64,000 bases of DNA from Williamsia herbipolensis. Lineage in GTDB: Bacteria > Actinomycetota > Actinomycetes > Mycobacteriales > Mycobacteriaceae. This document shows positions 24,658 through 33,279 of the stretch, one piece after another. The notes under the pieces were generated by a model, which made no database searches, was not told the DNA's origin, and saw nothing but the letters and a program-made list of their open reading frames with translations. Each line of letters starts with the position of its first letter. Position 1 is the first letter of the stretch. Both the position numbers and the translations under genes were made by a program. The DNA lies in contig NZ_JXYP01000028.1 in assembly GCF_000964005.1 (NCBI RefSeq), positions 1 through 64,000 of the forward strand. The letters are read 5' to 3'.

Positions 24658-24954
24658 ATGATCGTCGAACACGCTCTGCTGCAGGTGACACCGGGCCGTG
24701 GCGAGGAGTTCCTCGCGGCGTTCGCGGAGGCGAAGTCCATCATCTCTGCCATGCCCGGGTTCTCCGGTCTGCGACTGTCGCGCGGCATCGAGAGCCCCGA
24801 CACCTACCTGCTCCTCGTCGAGTGGGCCACGCTCGCCGACCACACCGAGGGGTTCCGCGGCTCACCCGAGTACGCGCGGTGGCGCGAACTGCTGCACCAC
24901 TTCTACGACCCGTTCCCTGAGGTCACTCACTTCGACCCCGTCGTCGCGGTCTGA
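24658..24954 (+). CDS. Antibiotic biosynthesis monooxygenase (ABM) domain protein
   Basis: 98-residue dimeric alpha/beta-barrel ABM-family protein: MIVEHALLQVTPG, MPGFSGLRLSRG, and YLLLVEWATLADHTEGF. Family members are cofactor-free monooxygenases, haem-degrading enzymes or stress proteins, and the exact substrate here is unknown. Short distance to the divergent esterase. Its last 28 nt overlap the 3' end of the convergent nickel/cobalt transporter gene. Confidence 0.85.
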   Translation: MIVEHALLQVTPGRGEEFLAAFAEAKSIISAMPGFSGLRLSRGIESPDTYLLLVEWATLADHTEGFRGSPEYARWRELLHHFYDPFPEVTHFDPVVAV

Positions 24955-26081
24955 TCGCGCGACTCGGTGAAGCGCCGGTCGACGCGAGCGAGACGGTAGT
25001 AGAGCAGCGCGCCGATCCACACGACGACGAACGTGCCGACGACGAGCTGTCCGATGCGCTCGAGATCGAACGACGCGACCACGTCGAAGACTCCGCCGGC
25101 GAGACCGAGTTCGTCGGCCAGCAGCGTGAGGATCTGCAGTGTCCCGACGACGAGGGCGAGGAAGACCGTGAGCCCGGTCATGGTGATGTTGTAGTAGATC
25201 TTGCGGGCCGGCGTCACGAACGCCCAGCCGTAGGCCTTCGACATGAACACGCCGTCGATGGTGTCCATCGTGGTCATCCCGGCGGCGAACAACACCGGTA
25301 GCGCGATGATCGCCAGCGGCGGGAGCCCGCCGGCGATGGCGGTGGTGCCGGCGATCGCGAGCAGCCCCACCTGGGTGGCGGTGTCGAAGCCCAGCCCGAA
25401 CAGCAGTCCGAGCGGGTACATCTGCCACGAATGGTTGATCAGCCTGTCGTAGCGTCCCCGGAACAGGCGGTTCATCAGGCCGCGCCGGGCCAGCAGTTCG
25501 TCGAGCGACGACTCCGAGAACTGGCCGCGCCGCGCCCGTCGCCACACCCGCACGATGCCCACGAGCACGACGATGTTCAGCGCGGCCACGAGATAGAGGA
25601 ACGTCCCCGACACCAGCGTCCCGATGATCCCGCCGGGACCGGCGAACGCCTCCCCGACAGCGGTGGCGCGGCTGGCGAGGAAGGCGATGGCCGTGACGAA
25701 CACGAGGACCACCGTGGAGTGCCCGAGGGAGAAGAACATGCCCACGGCCAGGGGCCGCCTGCCCTTCTGGAGGAGGAAGCGGGTGGTGTCGTCGATGGCG
25801 GCGATGTGGTCGGCGTCGAAGGCGTGCCGCATGCCGAGCGTGTAGGCGAGGAGGCCGGCACCGGCGTAGACGAGCCCGCCGTCGGGGCCGGTGAGGTGAT
25901 GGATCCGCGGGATCGCGTTGTAGTGGGCGAACAGCCCCCACCCGATGAGGTGCAGCACGACGAGCACGCCGAGAAGGGCGAGCAGACGCGGTACCTCGTC
26001 ACGCGTGAAGCGGCCCACCGATGGCGTGATGACACCCACCTCGGGGCCGTCGACGTCGGAGAGGGTCACGGTTGTCGACAC
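24927..26081 (-). CDS. Nickel/cobalt permease, NiCoT (HoxN/NixA) family
   Basis: 384-residue membrane transporter with about eight helices. The family hallmark is helix 2, LGMRHAFDADHIAAIDD (the RHAxDADHI metal motif), followed by FFSLGHSTVVL and LGFDTATQVGLLAI. It imports Ni2+ or Co2+ with high affinity, for urease, hydrogenase or cobalamin enzymes. The GTG at 26081 is chosen; there is a hydrophilic N-terminus of ~40 residues. No cobalamin riboswitch or metal regulator site was recognised. Convergent overlap with the ABM gene. Confidence 0.9.
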   Translation of the reverse strand: MSTTVTLSDVDGPEVGVITPSVGRFTRDEVPRLLALLGVLVVLHLIGWGLFAHYNAIPRIHHLTGPDGGLVYAGAGLLAYTLGMRHAFDADHIAAIDDTTRFLLQKGRRPLAVGMFFSLGHSTVVLVFVTAIAFLASRATAVGEAFAGPGGIIGTLVSGTFLYLVAALNIVVLVGIVRVWRRARRGQFSESSLDELLARRGLMNRLFRGRYDRLINHSWQMYPLGLLFGLGFDTATQVGLLAIAGTTAIAGGLPPLAIIALPVLFAAGMTTMDTIDGVFMSKAYGWAFVTPARKIYYNITMTGLTVFLALVVGTLQILTLLADELGLAGGVFDVVASFDLERIGQLVVGTFVVVWIGALLYYRLARVDRRFTESRDQTATTGSK

Positions 26082-26126
26082 TATTCGACGTCGCCGTCGT
26101 CGGCGCGGCGTCGGCCCCGACGCACA

Positions 26127-26162
26127 AGAACGCCCGACCCCTCGGAAGGGATCGGGCGTTCT
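26127..26162. terminator. Distal tuf-side hairpin terminator
   Basis: A stem of about 15 bp around GAACGCCCGA and TCGGGCGTTC with a 4-6 nt loop; one G-T type mismatch. It lies about 100 nt past the tuf stop and before the NiCoT start, so it should insulate the transporter from the translation operon. Confidence 0.75.
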
Positions 26163-26173
26163 CGGTGGTGCGT

Positions 26174-26192
26174 TCCCGCGCCAGGCGCGGGA
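26174..26192. terminator. Middle hairpin downstream of tuf
   Basis: TCCCGCGC (26174-26181) pairs with GCGCGGGA (26185-26192) over a 3-nt loop. Second of three stacked hairpins after tuf. Confidence 0.55.
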
Positions 26193-26213
26193 GGGTGTCA
26201 CGTGTCGAGCTGT

Positions 26214-26272
26214 GTCACTTGTTGATCCGTGACTCAGGTCCGCGCCAGCGGACCTGCCGTCACTTGTTGATC
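26214..26272. repeat. Duplicated tuf 3' end
   Basis: GTCACTTGTTGATC occurs at 26259-26272, where it is the tuf stop and last codons, and again at 26214-26227 in the downstream spacer. The 45-nt period and exact 14-bp match suggest a small tandem duplication of the gene end including the stop codon. Confidence 0.7.
26236..26255. terminator. Proximal hairpin after tuf
   Basis: AGGTCCGC (26236-26243) pairs with GCGGACCT (26248-26255) over a GCCA loop, 4 nt past the tuf stop on the minus strand. It may stabilise the 3' end of the abundant mRNA or start termination. Confidence 0.6.
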
Positions 26273-27450
26273 TTGGTGACGCGGCCGGCACCGACGGTGC
26301 GGCCACCCTCACGGATCGCGAAGCGCAGGCCCTCGTCCATGGCGACCGGCTGGATCAGCTTGACGCTCATCTCGGTGTTGTCACCGGGCATGACCATCTC
26401 GGTGCCCTCGGGCAGGGTCACGACGCCCGTCACGTCGGTCGTACGGAAGTAGAACTGCGGACGGTAGTTGTTGAAGAACGGGGTGTGGCGACCGCCCTCG
26501 TCCTTCGACAGGATGTACGCCTGGCCCTCGAACTCGGTGTGCGGGGTGGTGGTACCCGGCTTGATGATGACCTGGCCACGCTCGACGTCCTCGCGCTTGA
26601 GGCCACGCAGCAGCAGACCGGCGTTGTCGCCCGCCTCGGCCGAATCGAGCAGCTTGTGGAACATCTCGATACCGGTGACGGTGGTCTTGGTCGACTTCTC
26701 GCGGATGCCGACGATCTCGACGTCCTCGTTCACGTTGACCGAGCCACGCTCGACACGACCGGTGACGACGGTGCCACGACCGGTGATCGTGAAGACGTCC
26801 TCGACGGGCATGAGGAAGGGCTTCTCGGTCTCGCGGACGGGGTCCGGCACCGAGTCGTCCACGGCCTGCATCAGCTCGGCGATCGACTCGCCCCACTTCT
26901 CGTCACCCTCGAGGGCCTTGAGAGCGGAGACCTTCACGACCGGAGCGTCCTCGTCGAAGTCCTGGGCGGCCAGCAGTTCGCGGACCTCCATCTCGACGAG
27001 CTCGATGATCTCCTCGTCGTCGACCATGTCGGCCTTGTTCAGCGCGACCAGGATGTAGGGCACGCCGACCTGGCGGGCGAGCAGCACGTGCTCACGCGTC
27101 TGGGGCATCGGGCCGTCGGTGGCCGCCACGACCAGGATCGCGCCGTCCATCTGGGCGGCACCGGTGATCATGTTCTTGATGTAGTCGGCGTGACCGGGGG
27201 CGTCGACGTGCGCGTAGTGACGCTTCTCGGTCTGGTACTCGACGTGGGAGATGTTGATCGTGATACCACGAGCCTTCTCCTCCGGCGCCTTGTCGATCTG
27301 GTCGAACGCGAACGCGGCGTTGAGGTCCGGGTACTTGTCGTGCAGAACCTTGGTGATGGCCGCGGTCAGCGTGGTCTTGCCGTGGTCGACGTGACCGATG
27401 GTGCCGATGTTGACGTGCGGCTTGGTCCGCTCGAACTTCGCCTTACCCAC
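26260..27450 (-). CDS. tuf: Translation elongation factor EF-Tu
   Basis: 396 residues, full length. GTPase motifs: GHVDHGKTT (P-loop), DAPGHADY (switch II) and [10 protein letters not shown]-Tu carries aminoacyl-tRNA to the ribosome. The GTG at 27450 has AGGAGG 8 nt upstream; in-frame codons before it are non-coding. Last gene of rpsL-rpsG-fusA-tuf with 118 nt after fusA. Very strong bias to preferred codons, as in highly expressed genes. Confidence 0.98.
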   Translation of the reverse strand: MGKAKFERTKPHVNIGTIGHVDHGKTTLTAAITKVLHDKYPDLNAAFAFDQIDKAPEEKARGITINISHVEYQTEKRHYAHVDAPGHADYIKNMITGAAQMDGAILVVAATDGPMPQTREHVLLARQVGVPYILVALNKADMVDDEEIIELVEMEVRELLAAQDFDEDAPVVKVSALKALEGDEKWGESIAELMQAVDDSVPDPVRETEKPFLMPVEDVFTITGRGTVVTGRVERGSVNVNEDVEIVGIREKSTKTTVTGIEMFHKLLDSAEAGDNAGLLLRGLKREDVERGQVIIKPGTTTPHTEFEGQAYILSKDEGGRHTPFFNNYRPQFYFRTTDVTGVVTLPEGTEMVMPGDNTEMSVKLIQPVAMDEGLRFAIREGGRTVGAGRVTKINK

Positions 27451-27568
27451 TTGATGTCCTCCTGGACTGTCATGCGCCTGAGGCTTTCTCAGCCGCAAAG
27501 TTTGTGTTTGATAACTGGTGCGCCGCGACGGGTGTCACGACACGGTGCGAGTGCTCGCGTGTCGCGAA

Positions 27569-29674
27569 CTACTCGCCGGTCGCCTTCGCGATGATCTCCT
27601 TCGACACGTTCGCGGGAACCTCCGCGTACGAATCGAACACCATGGAGTAGTTCGCCCGGCCCTGGGTCTTCGACCGGAGGTCTCCGATGTAGCCGAACAT
27701 CTCCGACAGCGGGACCTGCGCCTTGACGACACGGGCACCGCTGCGCTCCTCCATGGCCTGGATCTGGCCACGGCGCGAGTTGAGGTCGCCGATCACGTCA
27801 CCCATGTAGTCCTCGGGTGTGATGACCTCGACGGCCATCAGCGGTTCGAGGATCACGGGGCCGGCCATGCGGGCGGCCTCCTTGAGTGCCTGCGAACCGG
27901 CGATCTTGAACGCCATCTCCGAGGAGTCGACGTCGTGGTACTGGCCGTCGAGAAGCGTGAACTTCAGGTTGACCAGCGGGTAGCCGGCCAGCACGCCGTA
28001 CTGCATGGCGTCCTGGGCTCCGGCGTCGACCGACGGGATGTACTCGCGGGGCACGCGACCACCGGTGACGGCGTTGACGAACTCGTAGGTCGCACCGTCC
28101 TCGGCGTCGACCAGCGGCTCGAGCTTGACGATGACCTTCGCGAACTGGCCCGATCCACCCGTCTGCTTCTTGTGGGTGAAATCGTGCTTCTCGACGGTCT
28201 TGCGGATCGTCTCGCGGTAGGCCACCTGCGGCTTGCCGACATTGGCCTCGACCTTGAACTCCCGCTTCATGCGGTCGACCAGGATGTCGAGGTGGAGCTC
28301 GCCCATGCCGCCGATGACGGTCTGGCCGGTGTCCTCGTCGAGCTTGACCGAGAAGGTCGGGTCCTCTTCGGCGAGCTTCTGGATCGCGGTGCCCAGCTTC
28401 TCCTGGTCGGACTTGGTCTTGGGCTCGATCGAGACCTGGATGACCGGGTCCGGGAAGCTCATCGACTCCAGGATCACCTGATCCTGCGGATCGCACAGGG
28501 TGTCACCGGTGGTGGTGTCCTTCAGTCCGATCACGGCGTAGATGTGTCCGGCGGACGCGGTCGGGACCGCGTTCTCCTTGTTGGAGTGCATCTGGAAGAG
28601 CTTGCCCAGACGCTCCTTCTTGCCCTTGGTCGAGTTGATGACCTGGGCACCGGAGTCGACCTTGCCCGAGTACACCCGGACGTAGGTCAGCTTGCCGAAG
28701 AAGGGGTGCGTGGCGATCTTGAACGCCAGCGCCGCGAACGGCTCGTCCGACGACGGCTTGCGGGTGAGGAGCTTCTCCTCGTCGCCCACGGCGTGGCCGG
28801 TGACCGACTCGACGTCGAGAGGCGACGGGAGGTAGTCGATGACCGCGTCGAGCATGGGCTGCACGCCCTTGTTCTTGAACGCCGAGCCACACAGCACCGG
28901 GTAGATCTCGGAGTTGACCGTCATCTTGCGGATGGCGCCCTTGATCTCCTCGATCGTCAGCGGCTCGCCGCCGAAGTGCTTCTCGAGAAGCTCCTCGTCG
29001 GACTCGGCCACCGTCTCGAGCAGCTCCTCGCGGTACTGCTCGGCCCGCTCGACCAGGTCGGCCGGGATGTCCTGGGTGTCGTACTTCTCGCCCAGCTTGG
29101 TCTCGCCCGACCAGACCTTCGCCTTCATCTCGACCAGGTCGACGATGCCCTCGAAGTCGTTCTCGGCACCGATGGGCAGCTGGATGACCAGCGGCTTGGC
29201 GCCGAGGCGGTCCTTGATGGTCTGCACCGTGAAGTAGAAGTCGGCGCCGAGCTTGTCCATCTTGTTGACGAAGCAGATACGCGGCACGTCGTACTTGTCG
29301 GCCTGACGCCACACCTGCTCGGACTGCGGCTCGACACCCTCTTTGCCGTCGAACACCGCGACCGCGCCGTCGAGGACGCGCAGCGAGCGCTCGACCTCGA
29401 CGGTGAAGTCGACGTGGCCCGGGGTGTCGATGATGTTGATCTGGTTGTCGTTCCAGAAGCAGGTGGTGGCAGCAGAGGTGATCGTGATGCCACGCTCCTG
29501 CTCCTGCTCCATCCAGTCCATGGTGGCTGCGCCGTCGTGGACCTCACCGATCTTGTACGAGATACCGGTGTAGAAGAGGATGCGCTCGGTGGTGGTGGTC
29601 TTGCCGGCATCGATGTGGGCCATGATGCCGATGTTGCGGACCTTGTTCAGGTCGGTCAGCACGTCCTGTGCCAC
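27569..29674 (-). CDS. fusA: Translation elongation factor EF-G
   Basis: 701 residues with the full five-domain EF-G layout: GTPase domain with [13 protein letters not shown] and DTPGHVDFT, domain II, then domains III-V with the [10 protein letters not shown] motif. It drives ribosomal translocation. GTG start at 29674 with a GCGAGG-like site; 44 nt after rpsG. No sign of a fusidic-acid type second copy in the window. Confidence 0.98.
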   Translation of the reverse strand: MAQDVLTDLNKVRNIGIMAHIDAGKTTTTERILFYTGISYKIGEVHDGAATMDWMEQEQERGITITSAATTCFWNDNQINIIDTPGHVDFTVEVERSLRVLDGAVAVFDGKEGVEPQSEQVWRQADKYDVPRICFVNKMDKLGADFYFTVQTIKDRLGAKPLVIQLPIGAENDFEGIVDLVEMKAKVWSGETKLGEKYDTQDIPADLVERAEQYREELLETVAESDEELLEKHFGGEPLTIEEIKGAIRKMTVNSEIYPVLCGSAFKNKGVQPMLDAVIDYLPSPLDVESVTGHAVGDEEKLLTRKPSSDEPFAALAFKIATHPFFGKLTYVRVYSGKVDSGAQVINSTKGKKERLGKLFQMHSNKENAVPTASAGHIYAVIGLKDTTTGDTLCDPQDQVILESMSFPDPVIQVSIEPKTKSDQEKLGTAIQKLAEEDPTFSVKLDEDTGQTVIGGMGELHLDILVDRMKREFKVEANVGKPQVAYRETIRKTVEKHDFTHKKQTGGSGQFAKVIVKLEPLVDAEDGATYEFVNAVTGGRVPREYIPSVDAGAQDAMQYGVLAGYPLVNLKFTLLDGQYHDVDSSEMAFKIAGSQALKEAARMAGPVILEPLMAVEVITPEDYMGDVIGDLNSRRGQIQAMEERSGARVVKAQVPLSEMFGYIGDLRSKTQGRANYSMVFDSYAEVPANVSKEIIAKATGE

Positions 29675-29718
29675 TTATCTGCCTCGCTCTTTCGCGTAGA
29701 AGATGTTGATAGGGATTG

Positions 29719-30189
29719 TCACCAGCGGTAGTGCGCGAACGCCCGGTTGGCCTCGGCCATCTTGTGGGTGTCCTCGCGACGCTTGACTGCTGCGCCGAGA
29801 CCGTTGCTGGCGTCGAGCAGCTCGTTGGCCAGACGCTCGACCATGGTCTTCTCGCGACGCTGCCGGCTGAAGGTGACCAGCCAGCGCAGGGCGAGGGTGT
29901 TCGCACGGTTGGGCTTGACCTCGATGGGCACCTGGTAGGTGGCACCACCGACGCGGCGGCTCTTGACCTCGAGCGCGGGCTTCACGTTGTCGAGAGCGCG
30001 CTTGAGGGTGATGACCGGATCGGTGCCGGTCTTCTCGCGAGCCTGCTCGAGTGCGCGGTAGACGATGCGCTCCGCGGTCGACTTCTTGCCGTCGAGGAGG
30101 ATCTTGTTCACCAGCTGGGTGACCAGCGGCGACCCGTAGACCGGGTCGTTGATGAGGGGACGCTTCGGGGCGGGTCCTTTACGTGGCAT
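29719..30189 (-). CDS. rpsG: 30S ribosomal protein S7
   Basis: 156 residues, normal length. Starts [12 protein letters not shown] and contains the rRNA-binding beta-hairpin region [23 protein letters not shown]. It nucleates assembly of the 30S head. The ATG shares one base with the rpsL stop (TGATG), indicating coupled translation. Confidence 0.98.
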   Translation of the reverse strand: MPRKGPAPKRPLINDPVYGSPLVTQLVNKILLDGKKSTAERIVYRALEQAREKTGTDPVITLKRALDNVKPALEVKSRRVGGATYQVPIEVKPNRANTLALRWLVTFSRQRREKTMVERLANELLDASNGLGAAVKRREDTHKMAEANRAFAHYRW

Positions 30190-30563
30190 CAGCCCTTCTC
30201 CTTCTTCGCGCCGTACTTGCTGCGTCCCTGCTTGCGGCCCTTGACACCCTGGGTGTCGAGCGAGCCGCGGATGACCTTGTACCGCACACCCGGGAGGTCC
30301 TTCACACGACCACCGCGGACGAGCACCATCGAGTGCTCCTGCAGGTTGTGACCCTCACCGGGGATGTAGGCGGTGACCTCGACCGAGCTCGTCAGGCGCA
30401 CGCGGGCGACCTTGCGGAGCGCGGAGTTCGGCTTCTTGGGGGTGGTGGTGTACACGCGGGTGCACACGCCACGCCGCTGCGGGCTGCCCTTCAGCGCTGC
30501 CGTCTTCTGCTTGGCAGGCTTGTCGTGGCGGCCCTTGCGGACCAACTGATTGATTGTTGGCAC
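30189..30563 (-). CDS. rpsL: 30S ribosomal protein S12
   Basis: 124 residues, complete. It sits at the decoding centre and sets accuracy. Lys43 (TTTPKKPNS) and Lys88 (GGRVKDLPG) are both present, the residues whose replacement gives streptomycin resistance, so this allele looks wild type. GTG start at 30563 with AAGGA about 10 nt upstream. First gene of the translation operon; rpoB/rpoC are not upstream in this window. Confidence 0.98.
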   Translation of the reverse strand: MPTINQLVRKGRHDKPAKQKTAALKGSPQRRGVCTRVYTTTPKKPNSALRKVARVRLTSSVEVTAYIPGEGHNLQEHSMVLVRGGRVKDLPGVRYKVIRGSLDTQGVKGRKQGRSKYGAKKEKG

Positions 30564-30937
30564 TGGTTGTTCGTCCTTAGGTTCGGCGGTGTTCGTTGTC
30601 CACTGTGGTTGGTGCTCCGGGCAGGTGAACCGGAGATGAACTCCGACGCAACTCCACAGTTCGCCCCACCAGACTCGAAAGCGCTGGTCAGTACTAGTTT
30701 GTTCACCCCACTGTCGGGCGTGTCGAATCTGCCGACAGGTGGTGGTCGTGTCACCCGCACACTGCCCTCGCCGGCGGAAACAGACCGGCGATCGATGGCA
30801 TACGGATCAGCCCGGCTGTTGCCAGGCACCAGCGGTCAACTGTACCGACCGCATCAGGTCAGGTCAAAAACGATCCCCCGACCCCTCCGCGCACGATTCC
30901 ACCTCGGCGTATGCGCTGTTGGACGTATGTTTCGGAC
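30564..30937. promoter_or_regulatory. 374-nt divergent region of rpsL and the GAF-Fis regulator
   Basis: No coding sequence recognised. The rpsL side must hold the strong promoter and 5' leader; a CTCCGG-N9-CCGGAG hairpin (about 30615-30635) lies in the leader. I could not settle -35 and -10 elements. The regulator side ends in the palindrome over its start codon. Confidence 0.5.
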
Positions 30938-30945
30938 ATGTCCGA
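30932..30945. promoter_or_regulatory. 14-bp palindrome over the regulator start codon
   Basis: TCGGACATGTCCGA is a perfect palindrome whose centre is the ATG (30938) of the GAF-Fis regulator gene. It could be an autoregulatory site; the half-site GGACA also appears in the TGTCCA/TGGACA repeat before the dehydrogenase gene. Confidence 0.45.
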
Positions 30946-31930
30946 GATCGTGCGCGCCGAGATCGCCAGCTCGTGGCAGCGGGCGCGTCGGGCGGGGTTG
31001 CGTCCCGCCGACTCGGCGACCCTGTTCAGTGTCTCCGAGGTCGACCGGCGCAGTCGACTCCTCGCGGCCGCGACGCCGGTGCTCGACCGGATGGAGAACA
31101 TGCTCGCCGGCACCGGGTTCTGCGTGCTGCTCGCCGACCGGGACGCCCGCCTGGTCGACATGCGGTTCGGCTCCCACCAGGTCCACGATGTGGTCGCCGA
31201 GGTCGGTGTCCAGATCGGGCGGTCGTTCACCGAGGAGACCTCGGGGACCAACTCGATCGCCACGGTGCACGCGCTGCGGTCGCCGATCGCCGTGCGTGGC
31301 GGCGAGCACTACATCGACGAACTGAAACGCTTCGGCTGCTACGGCCACCCGCTGCACCACCCGGTGAGCCACCGCATCGAGGGCATCCTCGACATCACTT
31401 TCCTGCAGTCCGACGACAACCCGCTGCTGGCTCCCCTGCTCGCGCAGGCCGCCCGCGACATCACCGAGCGCCTGCTCGAGCAGACACAGACCGGCGAGCA
31501 CCTGCTGCTCCGGCACTTCCAACGCGCCGGCGCACGGCGGCGGGGCGCACCGGTCGTCGCGATCGCCGACGAGATCGTCCTCGAGAACGCCTCGGCGGGC
31601 CAGCTGGTCGGTCCGGCGGACCACACCGCCCTGCGGGCCCTCACCGACGGCGCCATGAACCGCCGCGGACACGTCCCCCGCGTGATGCTGAGCTCGGGAT
31701 ATGCGGCGTCGTTGCGGTGGGAGCGTCCCGAGGGCGGTGGCTTCGTCATCGAGATCGACCTCCTCGACGACGGGACCGCGGTGCTCAACGCACTCGACCG
31801 CGCGACGCGCGACGCCATCGTCTCCGAACTCGACCGCCACGAGGGCAACAAGCGCGGCACCGCCGAGGCCCTGGGGATGAGTCGCACCACCCTCTACAAG
31901 CGGATGCACGAACTCGGCATCGACGGCTGA
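30938..31930 (+). CDS. GAF-domain, Fis-type HTH regulator (AcoR/MimR-like, lacking AAA+)
   Basis: 330 residues. N-terminal AcoR-like region (SSWQRARRAGLRP), a GAF sensor (about 40-185: TGFCVLLADRDARLVDMRFG, then EETSGTNSIATVHALRSPIAVRGGEHY), a linker of ~100 residues, and a C-terminal Fis helix-turn-helix (GNKRGTAEALGMSRTTLYKRMHELGI). The sigma-54 AAA+ module of classical AcoR is absent, as usual in actinobacteria. Directly upstream of the NDMA-dependent alcohol dehydrogenase, so an alcohol- or ketone-responsive activator is likely. Start ATG 30938; in-frame ATG 30911 is alternative. Confidence 0.85.
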   Translation: MSEIVRAEIASSWQRARRAGLRPADSATLFSVSEVDRRSRLLAAATPVLDRMENMLAGTGFCVLLADRDARLVDMRFGSHQVHDVVAEVGVQIGRSFTEETSGTNSIATVHALRSPIAVRGGEHYIDELKRFGCYGHPLHHPVSHRIEGILDITFLQSDDNPLLAPLLAQAARDITERLLEQTQTGEHLLLRHFQRAGARRRGAPVVAIADEIVLENASAGQLVGPADHTALRALTDGAMNRRGHVPRVMLSSGYAASLRWERPEGGGFVIEIDLLDDGTAVLNALDRATRDAIVSELDRHEGNKRGTAEALGMSRTTLYKRMHELGIDG

Positions 31931-31937
31931 GCCGACC

Positions 31938-31954
31938 TGTCCAGAAGTTGGACA
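31938..31954. promoter_or_regulatory. TGTCCA-N5-TGGACA activator site before the ADH gene
   Basis: A perfect 6-bp inverted repeat starting 8 nt after the regulator stop and about 85 nt before the dehydrogenase ATG, a typical distance for an upstream activating site of a Fis-type regulator. No sigma-54 -24/-12 element is visible. Confidence 0.55.
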
Positions 31955-32038
31955 CCTCACGACAGTGACGCGCGTCACCATGGGCTGCAGAGCGCGCACA
32001 CGACACCGCCGGTGCGCCGATGAGGAGGGACTTCGACG

Positions 32039-33151
32039 ATGAAGACCAAGGCAGCCGTTCTGTACGACGCGGGCAAACCGTTCGAGATCATCGAGCTCGA
32101 CCTGGACAAGCCGAAGGAGGGCGAGGTCCTCATCAAGTTCGTCGCCGCGGGCCTGTGCCACTCCGATCTCCACCTCACCGACGGCGACCTCCCGCCGCGC
32201 TTCCCGATGGTCGGCGGCCACGAGGGCGCCGGGATCATCGAGGAGGTCGGCGCGGGCGTCACGAAGGTCAAGCCCGGCGACCACGTGGTGTGCAGCTTCA
32301 TCCCGAACTGCGGGACGTGTCGCTACTGCTCGACCGGACGGCAGTCGCTGTGCGACGTCGGCGCGACCATCCTCGACGGCTGCCTGCCCGACGGCACCTA
32401 CCGGTTCCACGCCGGCGACGACGATTTCGGCGGCATGTGCATGCTCGGGACGTTCTCCGAACGCGCGGTCATCTCGCAGTACTCGGTGGTGAAGGTCGAC
32501 GACTGGCTGCCCCTGGACAAGGCCGTCCTCGTCGGATGCGGCGTGCCCACCGGCTGGGGGTCGGTCGTCTACGCGGGCAACGTGCGCGCCGGCGACACCG
32601 TCGTCATCTACGGCATCGGCGGCATCGGCATCAACTCGGTGCAGGGTGCCGTGCACGCCGGAGCCAAGTACGTCGTGGTGGTCGACCCCATCGCGTTCAA
32701 ACGCGAGACGGCCACGAAATTCGGTGCGACGCACACCTTCGCCGATCCCGCCGAGGCGCAGGAGAAGATCACCGAACTCACCTGGGGTCAGGGTGCCGAC
32801 TGCGCGATCGTCACCGTCGGCACCGTCGAGGAGGACGTCGTGTCGGCGGCCATCGGCGCGGTCGGCAAGGGCGGCACGGTCGTCCTGACCGGGTTGTCGA
32901 GTCCCGAGAAGTTCACGGTGCACTGGCCCGGGATCGACCTCACCCTCAACGAGAAGACGATCAAGGGGTCGCTGTTCGGGTCGGCCAACCCGCAGTACGA
33001 CATCGTGCGGCTGCTGCGCCTCTACGACGCCGGTCAGCTCAAACTCGACGAGCTGGTGACCTCGACCTACACGCTGGAGCAGGTCAACGAGGGCTATCAG
33101 GATCTGCGCGACGGCAAGAACATCCGCGGGGTCATCCTGCACGACAGCTAG
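32039..33151 (+). CDS. NDMA-dependent (mycofactocin-linked) zinc alcohol dehydrogenase
   Basis: 370-residue medium-chain dehydrogenase. Catalytic zinc: Cys in AAGLCHSD, His in GGHEGAG; structural zinc: CGTCRYCSTGRQSLC; nucleotide motif GIGGIGI. The MKTKAAVLYDAGKPFEI start and C-terminal GYQDLRDGKNIRGVI match the NDMA-dependent ADH family (M. tuberculosis AdhB type), which keeps NAD tightly bound and needs an external acceptor, in vivo mycofactocin. GAGGAGG precedes the ATG. Probably activated by the upstream GAF-Fis protein. Closed by a strong hairpin. Confidence 0.9.
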   Translation: MKTKAAVLYDAGKPFEIIELDLDKPKEGEVLIKFVAAGLCHSDLHLTDGDLPPRFPMVGGHEGAGIIEEVGAGVTKVKPGDHVVCSFIPNCGTCRYCSTGRQSLCDVGATILDGCLPDGTYRFHAGDDDFGGMCMLGTFSERAVISQYSVVKVDDWLPLDKAVLVGCGVPTGWGSVVYAGNVRAGDTVVIYGIGGIGINSVQGAVHAGAKYVVVVDPIAFKRETATKFGATHTFADPAEAQEKITELTWGQGADCAIVTVGTVEEDVVSAAIGAVGKGGTVVLTGLSSPEKFTVHWPGIDLTLNEKTIKGSLFGSANPQYDIVRLLRLYDAGQLKLDELVTSTYTLEQVNEGYQDLRDGKNIRGVILHDS

Positions 33152-33182
33152 ACCGCGACCACTCGATCCCCCCGCGGGGTTG

Positions 33183-33217
33183 TGTGCCCCGGGACCACCC
33201 ACGGGTTCCGGGGCACA
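33183..33217. terminator. Strong hairpin terminator after the ADH gene
   Basis: TGTGCCCCGG (33183-33192) pairs with CCGGGGCACA (33208-33217); the stem extends inward by four more pairs including one G-T, with a 7-nt loop. It separates the dehydrogenase from the amidohydrolase. Confidence 0.8.
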
Positions 33218-33222
33218 TTCCT

Positions 33223-33255
33223 GACACCTGTCCAGACACCGTTATTGACACCTGT
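33223..33255. promoter_or_regulatory. Candidate TetR operator pair before the amidohydrolase gene
   Basis: GACACCTGTCCAGA (33223-33236) and a weaker copy TGACACCTGTG (33245-33255) lie 25-57 nt before the start. The first matches 13 of 14 bases with GACACGTGTCCAGA at 63632-63645, next to the TetR gene of the CYP51 operon. Confidence 0.5.
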
Positions 33256-33279
33256 GCGGATCAGCGGTTCCATGGCGGT

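Noticed and set aside
24927-26312. Cobalamin or nickel riboswitch before NiCoT
   Set aside because: The 178-nt gap contains the tuf hairpins and repeat but no recognisable B12-box or NiCo aptamer.
27518-29731. A 737-codon open frame opposite fusA
   Set aside because: It exists only because high-GC codons of fusA rarely give stops on the complementary strand; no family match.
31955-32038. Sigma-54 promoter for the ADH gene
   Set aside because: No TGGC-N8-TTGC type element, and the regulator lacks the AAA+ domain.
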